From Actinobacteria bacterium casp-actino8 (GTDB taxonomy: Bacteria; Actinomycetota; Acidimicrobiia; Acidimicrobiales; Ilumatobacteraceae): a stretch of DNA of 15,126 nt. Each line of letters begins with the position of its first letter. Position 1 is the stretch's first letter. Shown one piece after another: positions 6,276 through 12,708 of the stretch. The translations under genes and the position numbers were made by a program. The notes beneath the pieces are model-generated. The model saw only the letters and a program-made list of their open reading frames with translations. It ran no database searches and was not told the origin of the DNA. The stretch covers positions 1 through 15,126 of the forward strand of contig LFFH01000029.1 in assembly GCA_001510455.1 (NCBI GenBank). Direction: 5' to 3'.

Positions 6276-7841
6276 ATGGGGGCAACCACTTTCAATCTCG
6301 CCGATCTCTTCGAAGCAGCCGTCGACGAATGGCCCGATCGTGAATACATCGCCGACGAACGGCAGCGACGCACCTTCGCCGAGATGGACGCCCGCGCCAA
6401 TCGCCTCGCTCATCATCTGCTCGCCGAAGGAGTCAAGGCCGGCGATCACGTCGGTATCTATGCACTCAATCGCATCGAATGGGTCGAATCGCTCTGGGCG
6501 ATCTTCAAGATTCGTGCCGTCTGGATCAACATCAACTACCGCTACGTCGAAGACGAGTTGGCCTATCTGTTCGACAACGCCGATCTTTCGTATCTGATCG
6601 TCGAGCCCGAATACGCGGAGAGAGCGCGCGGCGTCGCGCCCGATCTGCCGCAACTCGTCATCGGACCCGATTACGAAGCCGCCCTCGCCGCACACAGTGG
6701 CCAGCGCGATTTCGCACCTCGTTCCGATGACGACATCTACATCCTCTTCACGGGCGGTACGACCGGCATGCCGAAGGGTGTCGTGTGGCGTCACGCCGAC
6801 GTGGTCATGGCCCTCGGCGGCGGTATCGACGTCTTCACCGGCGACAAGATGCAGAATCCGGAAGGATTCGTCGAGAAGGGTCGTAACGGTTTCGCTCTGG
6901 TGAGTTACCCCTTGCCGCCACTCATGCACGGCGCGTCACAGTGGAGCGTCATGAGTCAGAGCTTCCTCGGCAACAAAGTGATCCTGCGCGCCAAGTTCGA
7001 TCCGGCCGAAGTGTGGCGCACCGTGCAGGAGGAGAAGGCCAACCTCATCATGATCACGGGTGACGCCATGGCTCGGCCGCTCCTCGACGAATACGAGTCC
7101 TCGAAGGACTCCTACGACCTGTCCTCACTTTTCGCGGTCTCGTCGAGTGCCGTTCTGTTCTCGCAGACGTGCAAGGACCAGTTCCTCGATCACTTCCCGA
7201 ATCTCGTGATCACCGATGCGGTCGGTTCGAGCGAGGGCGGGGCGAACGGCATCACTCAGGTCGCCAAGGGCGGCGCAGCCGAAGGCGGGCTGCGCGTGAA
7301 GGGTGGTCGTGACTCCACGGTGCTCGACGACGATCTGAATCCGACACCTCCGGGTGTGATGGGTCGTCTGGCCCGAACCGGCAACATCCCGCTCCGTTAT
7401 CACAAGGATCCGGAGAAGACCGCCGCCACCTTCGTCACCGGACCCGATGGAACCCGCTACAGCATTCCGGGTGACTTTGCGATCATGAACGAGGACGGCA
7501 GCATCACTCTCATCGGTCGTGGCTCGGTGTGCATCAACTCCGGCGGCGAGAAGATCTTCCCCGAAGAGGTCGAGAACGCACTGAAGGGTCATCCCGAGGT
7601 GTTCGACGCCGTGGTCGTGGGTGTGGCCGACGATCGCTGGGGGGAAAGAGTCGCGGCAGTGGTTCAGGCCCGACCCGGAACCACCCCGAGTCTCGAGAGC
7701 ATTCAGGAACACTGTCGCAAGCACGTGGCGGGTTACAAAGTGCCGAGACAACTCACCTTGGTCGATCAGATGGTGCGTTCACCAGCCGGGAAGAGCGACT
7801 ACCGCTGGGCCAAACAAGTCGCCACGGCCGACGCCACATGA
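6276..7841 (+). CDS. Acyl-CoA synthetase (AMP-forming, FadD-like; FadD19-type character)
   Basis: This 521-residue ANL-superfamily ligase activates a carboxylic acid to its CoA thioester with ATP. Visible motifs are the P-loop FTGGTTGMPKG (158-168), GSSEGG (317-322), the ribose-binding Asp400 in IPGDFA, the hinge GRGSVCINSGGEKIFPEEVE (414-433), and the catalytic lysine region RSPAGKSDYRW with Lys506. The N-terminus (TFNLADLFEAAVDEWPDRE, NRLAHHLLAEGV, NINYRYVEDELAYLFDNADL) is close in style to actinobacterial FadD19-like ligases for branched or steroid side-chain acids, which is suggestive only. ATG 6276 is chosen from family N-termini. In-frame GTG 6255 or ATG 6258 would add 6-7 residues, and none has a good ribosome site. 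Its TGA overlaps the ATG of the racemase gene (ATGA), so the two enzymes are made together. Confidence 0.9.
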   Translation: MGATTFNLADLFEAAVDEWPDREYIADERQRRTFAEMDARANRLAHHLLAEGVKAGDHVGIYALNRIEWVESLWAIFKIRAVWININYRYVEDELAYLFDNADLSYLIVEPEYAERARGVAPDLPQLVIGPDYEAALAAHSGQRDFAPRSDDDIYILFTGGTTGMPKGVVWRHADVVMALGGGIDVFTGDKMQNPEGFVEKGRNGFALVSYPLPPLMHGASQWSVMSQSFLGNKVILRAKFDPAEVWRTVQEEKANLIMITGDAMARPLLDEYESSKDSYDLSSLFAVSSSAVLFSQTCKDQFLDHFPNLVITDAVGSSEGGANGITQVAKGGAAEGGLRVKGGRDSTVLDDDLNPTPPGVMGRLARTGNIPLRYHKDPEKTAATFVTGPDGTRYSIPGDFAIMNEDGSITLIGRGSVCINSGGEKIFPEEVENALKGHPEVFDAVVVGVADDRWGERVAAVVQARPGTTPSLESIQEHCRKHVAGYKVPRQLTLVDQMVRSPAGKSDYRWAKQVATADAT

Positions 7842-8953
7842 GCAACGAACACACCGGCCCGCTCGCCGGGGTACGAGTGGTCGAGCTCGTCGGACAGGGT
7901 CCCGGACCTTATGGTGCGATGATCCTCGCCGATCTGGGAGCCGACGTGGTGGCGGTCGACCGCCCCGATGTCGCGGCTCGCGCCAATCGCGAGAAGCCGG
8001 CCACCAATCCGATGATGCGTGGCAAACGCGGTGTGGCCCTCGACCTGAAGAACTCCGACGACGTCGAACGTCTCCTGACCATGATCGATCGCGCCGACGT
8101 GTTCGTCGACCCGTTCCGCCCGGGTGTGTGCGAACGCCTCGGACTCGGACCCGACGTGTTGTGTGCCCGCAACGAACGCTTGATCTACGGCCGTATGACC
8201 GGATGGGGACAGCAAGGTCCGCTCGCCCGGGCGGCCGGTCACGACATCAACTACGTCGCGCTGTCGGGGGCACTGCACACGATCGGATACGAGGGTCAAC
8301 CCCCGACCATGCCGATCAATCTCCTCGGCGACTTCGCCGGCGGAGGTCTGGTACTGGCTTTCGGCGTGGCGGCGGCTCTGGTCGAACGTCAACGCAGTGG
8401 TCGCGGTCAGGTGATCGACACGGCGATGGTGGACGGGGCGGCCATGATCCTCGGCCCGTTCTTCTCGGCCGTGGCCAACGGTTTCTGGGGTCCGCGCGGC
8501 ACCAATCATCTCGACGGTGGTGCGCACTTCTACAACGTGTATGGCACCGCCGATGGCAAGTGGGTGTCGATCGGAGCGATCGAGCCGCAGTTCTACGCCG
8601 AATTCGTTCAGAAGCTCGGTGTCGCCGATGACGATCTCTTCTCTCCCGAACGACAGATGGACCGGTCGATCTGGTCGGAGGCCAAAGGGCGAGTGGCCGC
8701 AGTGTTCGCCACCCGCACACGCGACGAATGGTGTGCGGTCTTCGAAGGCGGGGATGCGTGTTTCGCTCCGGTGTTGGCACCCGATGAGGTTCCGAATCAT
8801 CCGCACATGGCCGAGCGCGGAACGACCACGACGATCAACGGTGTGTTGCAGGCCGAGCCGGCACCGCGTTTCTCACGTTCGACGGCCAAGGCCGGTGAAC
8901 CATGTCACCCGGGCGCTCACGACGTGGAGAGCGTTCTCGACTCGTGGTCGTGA
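7838..8953 (+). CDS. Alpha-methylacyl-CoA racemase-like enzyme (CaiB/BaiF, CoA-transferase family III)
   Basis: This 371-residue member of family III starts PLAGVRVVELVGQGPGPYGAMILADLGADV. It carries the residues used by alpha-methylacyl-CoA racemases at the expected places: His135 in GHDINYVALSGAL, Asp165 in NLLGDFAGGG, and Glu249 in AIEPQFYAEF. It ends with the usual CFAPVLAPDEVPNHPHMAERG segment. CoA transferases of the same superfamily instead use an aspartate nucleophile near the middle of the chain and normally lack this His/Asp/Glu set. Racemases interconvert (2R)- and (2S)-methylacyl-CoAs so that only the form accepted by beta-oxidation enters. Overlap with the acyl-CoA synthetase gene supports action directly on its product. 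This is the best clue in the window that the substrate is methyl-branched, for instance a sterol side chain, bile acid or isoprenoid acid. A CoA-transferase function cannot be excluded. Confidence 0.85.
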   Translation: MSNEHTGPLAGVRVVELVGQGPGPYGAMILADLGADVVAVDRPDVAARANREKPATNPMMRGKRGVALDLKNSDDVERLLTMIDRADVFVDPFRPGVCERLGLGPDVLCARNERLIYGRMTGWGQQGPLARAAGHDINYVALSGALHTIGYEGQPPTMPINLLGDFAGGGLVLAFGVAAALVERQRSGRGQVIDTAMVDGAAMILGPFFSAVANGFWGPRGTNHLDGGAHFYNVYGTADGKWVSIGAIEPQFYAEFVQKLGVADDDLFSPERQMDRSIWSEAKGRVAAVFATRTRDEWCAVFEGGDACFAPVLAPDEVPNHPHMAERGTTTTINGVLQAEPAPRFSRSTAKAGEPCHPGAHDVESVLDSWS

Positions 8954-8970
8954 CCGGAGTCGATCGATGA

Positions 8971-9837
8971 TCAGCGGTTGACGGTCGAGCCGTCGACCGA
9001 CAACGACGCTCCGCTCACGAAACTCGCTCGATCGCTGCACAGCCACACCGCGGCCTCGGCGATCTCGGCCGGCTCGCCGAGATAACCACGACCGATTCCA
9101 CGACTCACTATCTTCTCGATGTTCGGGTCACCATTGATGAATCCTTCGATCATCGGAGTGCGCGTCGTACCCGGAAGGATGGCATTCACGCGAACACCTT
9201 TGGCGGCGAACTCTTGAGCTGCGCACTTGGTGAGACCGAGCACTCCGTGCTTGGCCGCCGTGTAGTGCGGAAGACCCGGAGCGGCCACCACACCTGCACC
9301 GGACGAAGCGTTCACGATCGCCCCGTGACCCTGAGCAGCCATGACAGCGAGCTCGTACTTCATGCACAGGAACACGCTGGTGAGGTTCATGTCGATCATC
9401 TGCTGCCACTCGTCGAGATCGAGGTCGATGAACGAACCGAACTTGCCGGAGATGCCGGCGTTGTTGAAGGCGCAGTCGATGCGCCCGTAGGTGTCGATGG
9501 CCGCACGCACCATGGCATCGACGTCGGCTTCGCTCGTCAGATCGGCGCCGACGGCCATTGCTTCTTCGCCCCGACTCCGGATCGACTCGACCACCGCTTC
9601 GGTGGCGGCCACGTCCTTGTCGACGAGAACCACGGCGGCACCCTCGGCGGCGAAGAGTCGCGCCGCGGCTTCGCCGATTCCGCGCGCCGCGCCGGTGACG
9701 ACGGCAACTTTGCCTTCGACCAGTCCGAGTCGGAGTGGAAACGCAGAACGCACGAGTTCGGTGGTCTGGTCACCGAGTTGAAGCCCGGCCGGTGTCGGAT
9801 CGGGAACGTTGGGGGAGTTCTCAGTCACGGAGAACAC
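8971..9837 (-). CDS. Short-chain dehydrogenase/reductase (classical SDR, probably NAD-dependent)
   Basis: This protein of up to 288 residues is a complete classical SDR: cofactor motif TGAARGIG (48-55), acidic Asp73 at the end of strand 2 favouring NAD(H), NNAG (125-128), Asn151, Ser179, Tyr192 and Lys196 (HYTAAKHG), and C-terminal GASLSVDG. It should oxidise a hydroxyl or reduce a keto group, plausibly a 3-hydroxyacyl-CoA or ring hydroxyl. About 40 residues precede the Rossmann fold, which is long. Candidate starts are GTG 9837, GTG 9828 (residue 4) and a GTG at residue 29, the last giving a normal 260-residue enzyme. None has a clear ribosome site. It is convergent with the racemase gene (17-base gap, no obvious terminator) and divergent from the SnoaL-like gene (23 bases). 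It stands alone on its strand here. Confidence 0.9.
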   Translation of the reverse strand: MFSVTENSPNVPDPTPAGLQLGDQTTELVRSAFPLRLGLVEGKVAVVTGAARGIGEAAARLFAAEGAAVVLVDKDVAATEAVVESIRSRGEEAMAVGADLTSEADVDAMVRAAIDTYGRIDCAFNNAGISGKFGSFIDLDLDEWQQMIDMNLTSVFLCMKYELAVMAAQGHGAIVNASSGAGVVAAPGLPHYTAAKHGVLGLTKCAAQEFAAKGVRVNAILPGTTRTPMIEGFINGDPNIEKIVSRGIGRGYLGEPAEIAEAAVWLCSDRASFVSGASLSVDGSTVNR

Positions 9838-9854
9838 GGTAGTTCGTCTACGGT
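9836..9854. promoter_or_regulatory. Candidate back-to-back -10 elements for leaderless divergent transcripts
   Basis: TACGGT at 9849-9854 on the plus strand fits TANNNT and ends six bases before the ATG at 9861. On the minus strand TACCGT (9836-9841) ends seven bases before the in-frame GTG at 9828 of the SDR gene. Neither start has a Shine-Dalgarno sequence, as expected if the mRNAs begin at the start codon. No convincing -35 boxes are visible, so this is only suggestive. Confidence 0.3.
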
Positions 9855-9860
9855 GACGGC

Positions 9861-10313
9861 ATGTTGACTTCCGGAGACGAGCGCGAGATCGTGAACTTGC
9901 TCTTCCGTTATGCCGAAGCCGTCGACGGAGGCCGATTCGACGACGTGTCGACGTTGTTCGAGGCGGCTGAGGTGTTCATGGGTGGCCCCGATCGACCGTC
10001 GATGCCCGGTTCGCAGGTCGGATCGATGATGGAGAAGTTGGTGATGGTCTACGACGGTGTTCCCAACACCAAGCACGTCGTGACCAACACGATCGTCGAG
10101 GCCGACGATCACGATCATGCTTCGACCCGCTCCTACTTCACGGTCACGCAGTGCGTCCCCGACGAGTTCCCTCTGCAAGTGGTGGCCTCCGGTCGCTATC
10201 ACGATCGATTCGTACGGACCGCCGACGGCTGGCGTTTCTCGGAGCGCATCGTCCATTTCGATCATCGCGGTGACACGTCGTTCCATCTCCGGACGAATCG
10301 GAGATCGTCGTGA
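9861..10313 (+). CDS. SnoaL/NTF2-like fold protein
   Basis: This 150-residue protein has the SnoaL-like NTF2 pattern: DEREIVNLLFRYAEAVDGGRF at the start (helix, then the conserved dimerisation region), a central KHVVTNTIVE strand (71-80), a strand with ARSYFTV-like character (ASTRSYFTVTQ), VVASGRYHDRFVRTADGWRFSER, and IVHFDHRGD. Members serve as small isomerases, hydratases, cyclases or ring-hydroxylation accessory subunits with few universally conserved residues, so no reaction can be assigned. It is the first gene of the seven-gene plus-strand run, and its TGA overlaps the GTG of the degenerate SDR (GTGA), so a shared pathway step is likely. No ribosome site precedes the ATG; a leaderless start is possible. 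Confidence 0.82.
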   Translation: MLTSGDEREIVNLLFRYAEAVDGGRFDDVSTLFEAAEVFMGGPDRPSMPGSQVGSMMEKLVMVYDGVPNTKHVVTNTIVEADDHDHASTRSYFTVTQCVPDEFPLQVVASGRYHDRFVRTADGWRFSERIVHFDHRGDTSFHLRTNRRSS

Positions 10314-10855
10314 CGGAGCCGATGACCGGACTCGTCGTGGGCGAAGGCTCACTCGCCGACGCGTTGCGGGCGAGGGTCACGGCCAGTGCTCCGGCGCGCG
10401 TGATCGTTCCACCGCTGGTGATCGAACGTCGCCGAGTCGTCGATCTCACCGACGATGACATCGATCGAGTGTGGGAGCGACCCATGCGGACCGTGATCGC
10501 CGAACTGCAGCAGGCGTACCGCGACGGTTGTCGCCACATCGTGATCGTGGTTCCCACCACCGGACAGTCGGGTGGTGCCGAACACGCAGCCGTGGCCGCC
10601 ACGGCCGAAGCGACGCGCGTGCTCGTAAAATCGGCGGCTCGTCAATGGGGAGCGACCGGTGTGACGGTGAACGCGGTGGCACTCGCGCCGGAGGCCTTCG
10701 GAATCGACACCACGATCACCGGGCCGGTGTCGATCGCGCCACGGGCGCTCGAAGGTGACGTCGACGCGTCCGACACGATCTCGTTCCTGTGCAGTGGTGC
10801 GGCCGATCACGTGACCGGGCAGACGATCGTGTGCGACGGAGGGCTGTGGATGTGA
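10310..10855 (+). CDS. Degenerate short SDR-like protein (probable non-catalytic partner)
   Basis: This 181-residue protein is recognisable as an SDR from its second half: ATRVLVKSAARQWGATGVTVNAVALAPEAF (positions 101-130 in the usual helix-strand order) and the C-terminal DHVTGQTIVCDGG (167-178). It is about 70 residues short. The glycine-rich cofactor motif is reduced to GLVVGEGSLAD, the NNAG region is absent, and the Tyr-x3-Lys pair reads Val95 and Ala99. Redox catalysis is therefore not expected. GTG 10310 overlaps the previous stop, with GGAG seven bases upstream; an alternative ATG lies at 10322. Its own stop overlaps the GTG of the intact SDR next door. The open frame, coupling and ribosome site argue for a maintained protein rather than a decaying pseudogene. 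By analogy to BbsC, it may be the pseudoenzyme subunit of a heteromeric dehydrogenase. Confidence 0.8.
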   Translation: MTEPMTGLVVGEGSLADALRARVTASAPARVIVPPLVIERRRVVDLTDDDIDRVWERPMRTVIAELQQAYRDGCRHIVIVVPTTGQSGGAEHAAVAATAEATRVLVKSAARQWGATGVTVNAVALAPEAFGIDTTITGPVSIAPRALEGDVDASDTISFLCSGAADHVTGQTIVCDGGLWM

Positions 10856-11649
10856 GTCGCCGAGGAACATCGCTCATCGGCCGGGTCGCCGTCGTGACCG
10901 GCGCCGGACAGGGTGTGGGCGAGGGGATCGCTCGCCGATTGGCCGAGCACGGTGCCACGGTGGTGGTGGCCGCTCGACGCGCCGAGACCGGTGAGCCGGT
11001 CGCAGAGTCGATCCGCGCCGACGGGGGCGCAGCGGTCTGTATCGAGACCGACGTGACCAAGGGGGCCTCGATCGCCGCCAGCATCGCCCGAACGGTCGAT
11101 GAATTCGGTCGTCTCGACATCGTGGTGCACAACGCGTTCACCGGCGCGGTTCCGCATCGCCTCGAGGACGCGGTCATCGACAAGCACTGGAAGGGAATGT
11201 CGCTGACGGCCGGATGGGCGAGCCTTCAATGCGCGCGTGAGGCTCACCCTCATCTGGTGACGTCGTCTCGCCGCCCGCCCGGTGAGGGTGGTGGTCGGTA
11301 CGTCCTCATCACGTCTCCGTCGGGTGTGGAGGGCAGCGCCAACATCCCGCTGTACTCCCCGGCCAAGGCGGCCCAGCGAGCGATAGCGAAGAGCCTGGCC
11401 CGTGAATGGGGACCCGACGGGATCACGGTCAACTGCATCGCGCCGGTGGCGGCCAGTCCGTCGTTGATCACGGCCTTCGATCGCAACCCGGCTCTCCAGC
11501 AGGCGATCGAAGCTCGCACGCCGCTCGGTCGGGTGGGTGACATCACCGACGACATCGGATCGGTCGCTCTCTTCCTCGCCGGTGACGACTCGTCGTACGT
11601 GACCGGTCAGACGATCGTCTGTGACGGCGGATCCTTTCTCGGCCTCTAG
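10852..11649 (+). CDS. Short-chain dehydrogenase/reductase (intact catalytic residues)
   Basis: This 265-residue SDR has TGAGQGVG (16-23), a variant HNAF in place of NNAG (93-96), Ser155, Tyr168 and Lys172 (LYSPAK), and the C-terminal YVTGQTIVCDGG. It probably oxidises or reduces a hydroxyacyl/ketoacyl group on a CoA thioester. Residues after strand 2 read VAARRAE, so no acidic NAD-type residue is seen and NADP(H) use is possible. An insertion HLVTSSRRPPGEGGG (134-148) before the serine strand is longer than usual. GTG 10852 is preceded by GGAGGG at eight bases and overlaps the stop of the degenerate SDR (GTGA). The two proteins share the exact string VTGQTIVCDGG and similar nearby bases, so they look like diverged duplicates that may assemble together. 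Confidence 0.88.
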   Translation: MSRRGTSLIGRVAVVTGAGQGVGEGIARRLAEHGATVVVAARRAETGEPVAESIRADGGAAVCIETDVTKGASIAASIARTVDEFGRLDIVVHNAFTGAVPHRLEDAVIDKHWKGMSLTAGWASLQCAREAHPHLVTSSRRPPGEGGGRYVLITSPSGVEGSANIPLYSPAKAAQRAIAKSLAREWGPDGITVNCIAPVAASPSLITAFDRNPALQQAIEARTPLGRVGDITDDIGSVALFLAGDDSSYVTGQTIVCDGGSFLGL

Positions 11650-11691
11650 GCCGGTGTGCCAAGATCACCTGAGTTCGTCGAAGGGGGAAAC

Positions 11692-12036
11692 ATGATCCGA
11701 CTCGTGTCGATGTTGAAGCGCAAGCCCGGTACGACTCACCAGGAGTTCCTCGACTACTGGTTCGGAACGCACGGCCCGCTCATCCGCAATTGTTCGGCGG
11801 CCAAGTACGTGCGGCGGTACGAACAACATCCAGCCGTGTGGCCGCCCGAGGGAAGTCGTCAACCCGAACCCGACTTCGACGGTGTGACCATTCAGCACTT
11901 CGATTCGGCCGAGGATTTCTTCGCGCACATGGGCGAGCCCGACTTCCCTGAAGTCATGGCCGACACCGAGCGCTTCCTCGACACCTCCAACATCTGTTGG
12001 GTGATCACCGAGGAACCGACCGTCGTCATCGGCTGA
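11692..12036 (+). CDS. EthD-domain small protein (dimeric alpha/beta barrel)
   Basis: This 114-residue protein has the EthD pattern: MIRLVSMLKRKPGTTHQEFLDYW (strand, loop, helix), then GTHGPL (26-30), a middle RRYEQHP strand, and DFDGVTIQHFDSAEDFFAHM (61-80) followed by the helix ending near FLDT. EthD proteins form dimeric ferredoxin-like barrels. Some are enzymes or accessory factors of degradation and polyketide clusters, but for most the reaction is unknown. The ATG at 11692 is chosen because AAGGGGG lies directly upstream and the first strand begins there; an in-frame upstream start (11656) would add 12 unlike residues. A 42-base gap follows the SDR stop with no terminator seen, so it is probably in the same transcript. 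GNAT follows after four bases. Confidence 0.82.
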   Translation: MIRLVSMLKRKPGTTHQEFLDYWFGTHGPLIRNCSAAKYVRRYEQHPAVWPPEGSRQPEPDFDGVTIQHFDSAEDFFAHMGEPDFPEVMADTERFLDTSNICWVITEEPTVVIG

Positions 12037-12040
12037 CCAC

Positions 12041-12673
12041 GTGTACTCGGTGCCGGCTCTCGTCGGGTCGCGCGTGTGGCTCGAACCTCTGTCGTCGCAG
12101 CACGTCGAGTCTCTCGTGGCGGCCGCGTCCGAGGACCCATCGACGTACCGATACACCAACGTGCCGGACGGCCTCGATGCCATGGTCAGGTACGTCGACA
12201 CCCTGATCGCCGACCGAGAGGGTGGCCGGGCGTTTCCGTTCGTCCAACGACGTTCGCTCGACGACACCGTGGTCGGGTGCACTCGTTTCATGAATCCGTT
12301 CCGGTGGTTCGGACGTGGCTCACCCGCTGACCCTTGCCCTGACGAAGTGGAGATCGGTGGCACCTGGCTGGCGGCCTCGGCCCAGCGAACGGGAATCAAT
12401 CTCGAAGCCAAGTTGCTCCTCCTCTCGTACGCATTCGAGCACTGGGAGGTGCAGCGGGTCGCCGTGTGCACCGATGCCCGCAACGATCGGAGCCGACGGG
12501 CGATCGAAGGCATCGGAGCCGAACTCGACGGGATCCTTCGCCGTCATCGACCGAGCACGGTCCCGGGCGAGGAGGGAAACCTGCGCGACTCGGCCGTGTA
12601 CTCCATCACGTTCGATCATTGGCCCCTGGTTCGCGACCGACTCGAATCTTCGCTGGCGGTCCACGAGATCTAG
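12041..12673 (+). CDS. GNAT family N-acetyltransferase (RimJ/RimL type)
   Basis: This 210-residue protein is an Acetyltransf_3-type GNAT: SRVWLEPLSSQHVESLVAAA (10-29), VVGCTRFMNP (77-86), GGTWLAASAQRTGINLEAKL (107-126) covering the acetyl-CoA pyrophosphate loop, then VQRVAVCTDARNDRSRRAIEGIGAELDGILRRH. The pattern (T-G-I-N...E-K-L-L-L, then the D-A-N-RSR-AIE block) is typical of enzymes acetylating protein N-termini or small amines. The acceptor is unknown, and a direct part in CoA catabolism is not obvious. The start is GTG 12041, four bases after the EthD stop and without its own ribosome site, so translation is probably coupled. A 35-base gap separates it from the next gene. Confidence 0.88.
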   Translation: MYSVPALVGSRVWLEPLSSQHVESLVAAASEDPSTYRYTNVPDGLDAMVRYVDTLIADREGGRAFPFVQRRSLDDTVVGCTRFMNPFRWFGRGSPADPCPDEVEIGGTWLAASAQRTGINLEAKLLLLSYAFEHWEVQRVAVCTDARNDRSRRAIEGIGAELDGILRRHRPSTVPGEEGNLRDSAVYSITFDHWPLVRDRLESSLAVHEI

Positions 12674-12708
12674 GGTTCGACGAGACGACTTTCTCCGGGG
12701 GGTGGAGG

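Noticed and set aside
8954..8970. Palindromic CGATCGATGATCA between the racemase and SDR genes as a terminator or binding site
   Set aside because: Too short to form a stable stem, and GATC/CGATCG words are common all over the window as a compositional feature.
10310..10855. Treating the short SDR as a pseudogene
   Set aside because: No frameshift or stop is seen, it has a ribosome site, and overlaps join it to both neighbours; loss of catalytic residues alone does not make it a dead gene.
11665..12513. 282-codon minus-strand frame opposite the EthD and GNAT genes
   Set aside because: Antisense across a gene boundary with no domain signature; both sense genes have strong family patterns.
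12466..12708. Upstream extension of the unrecognised protein into the GNAT gene
   Set aside because: The in-frame extension translates to Arg/Ser/Pro-rich text out of frame within the GNAT gene; the first plausible strand begins right after GTG 12709.
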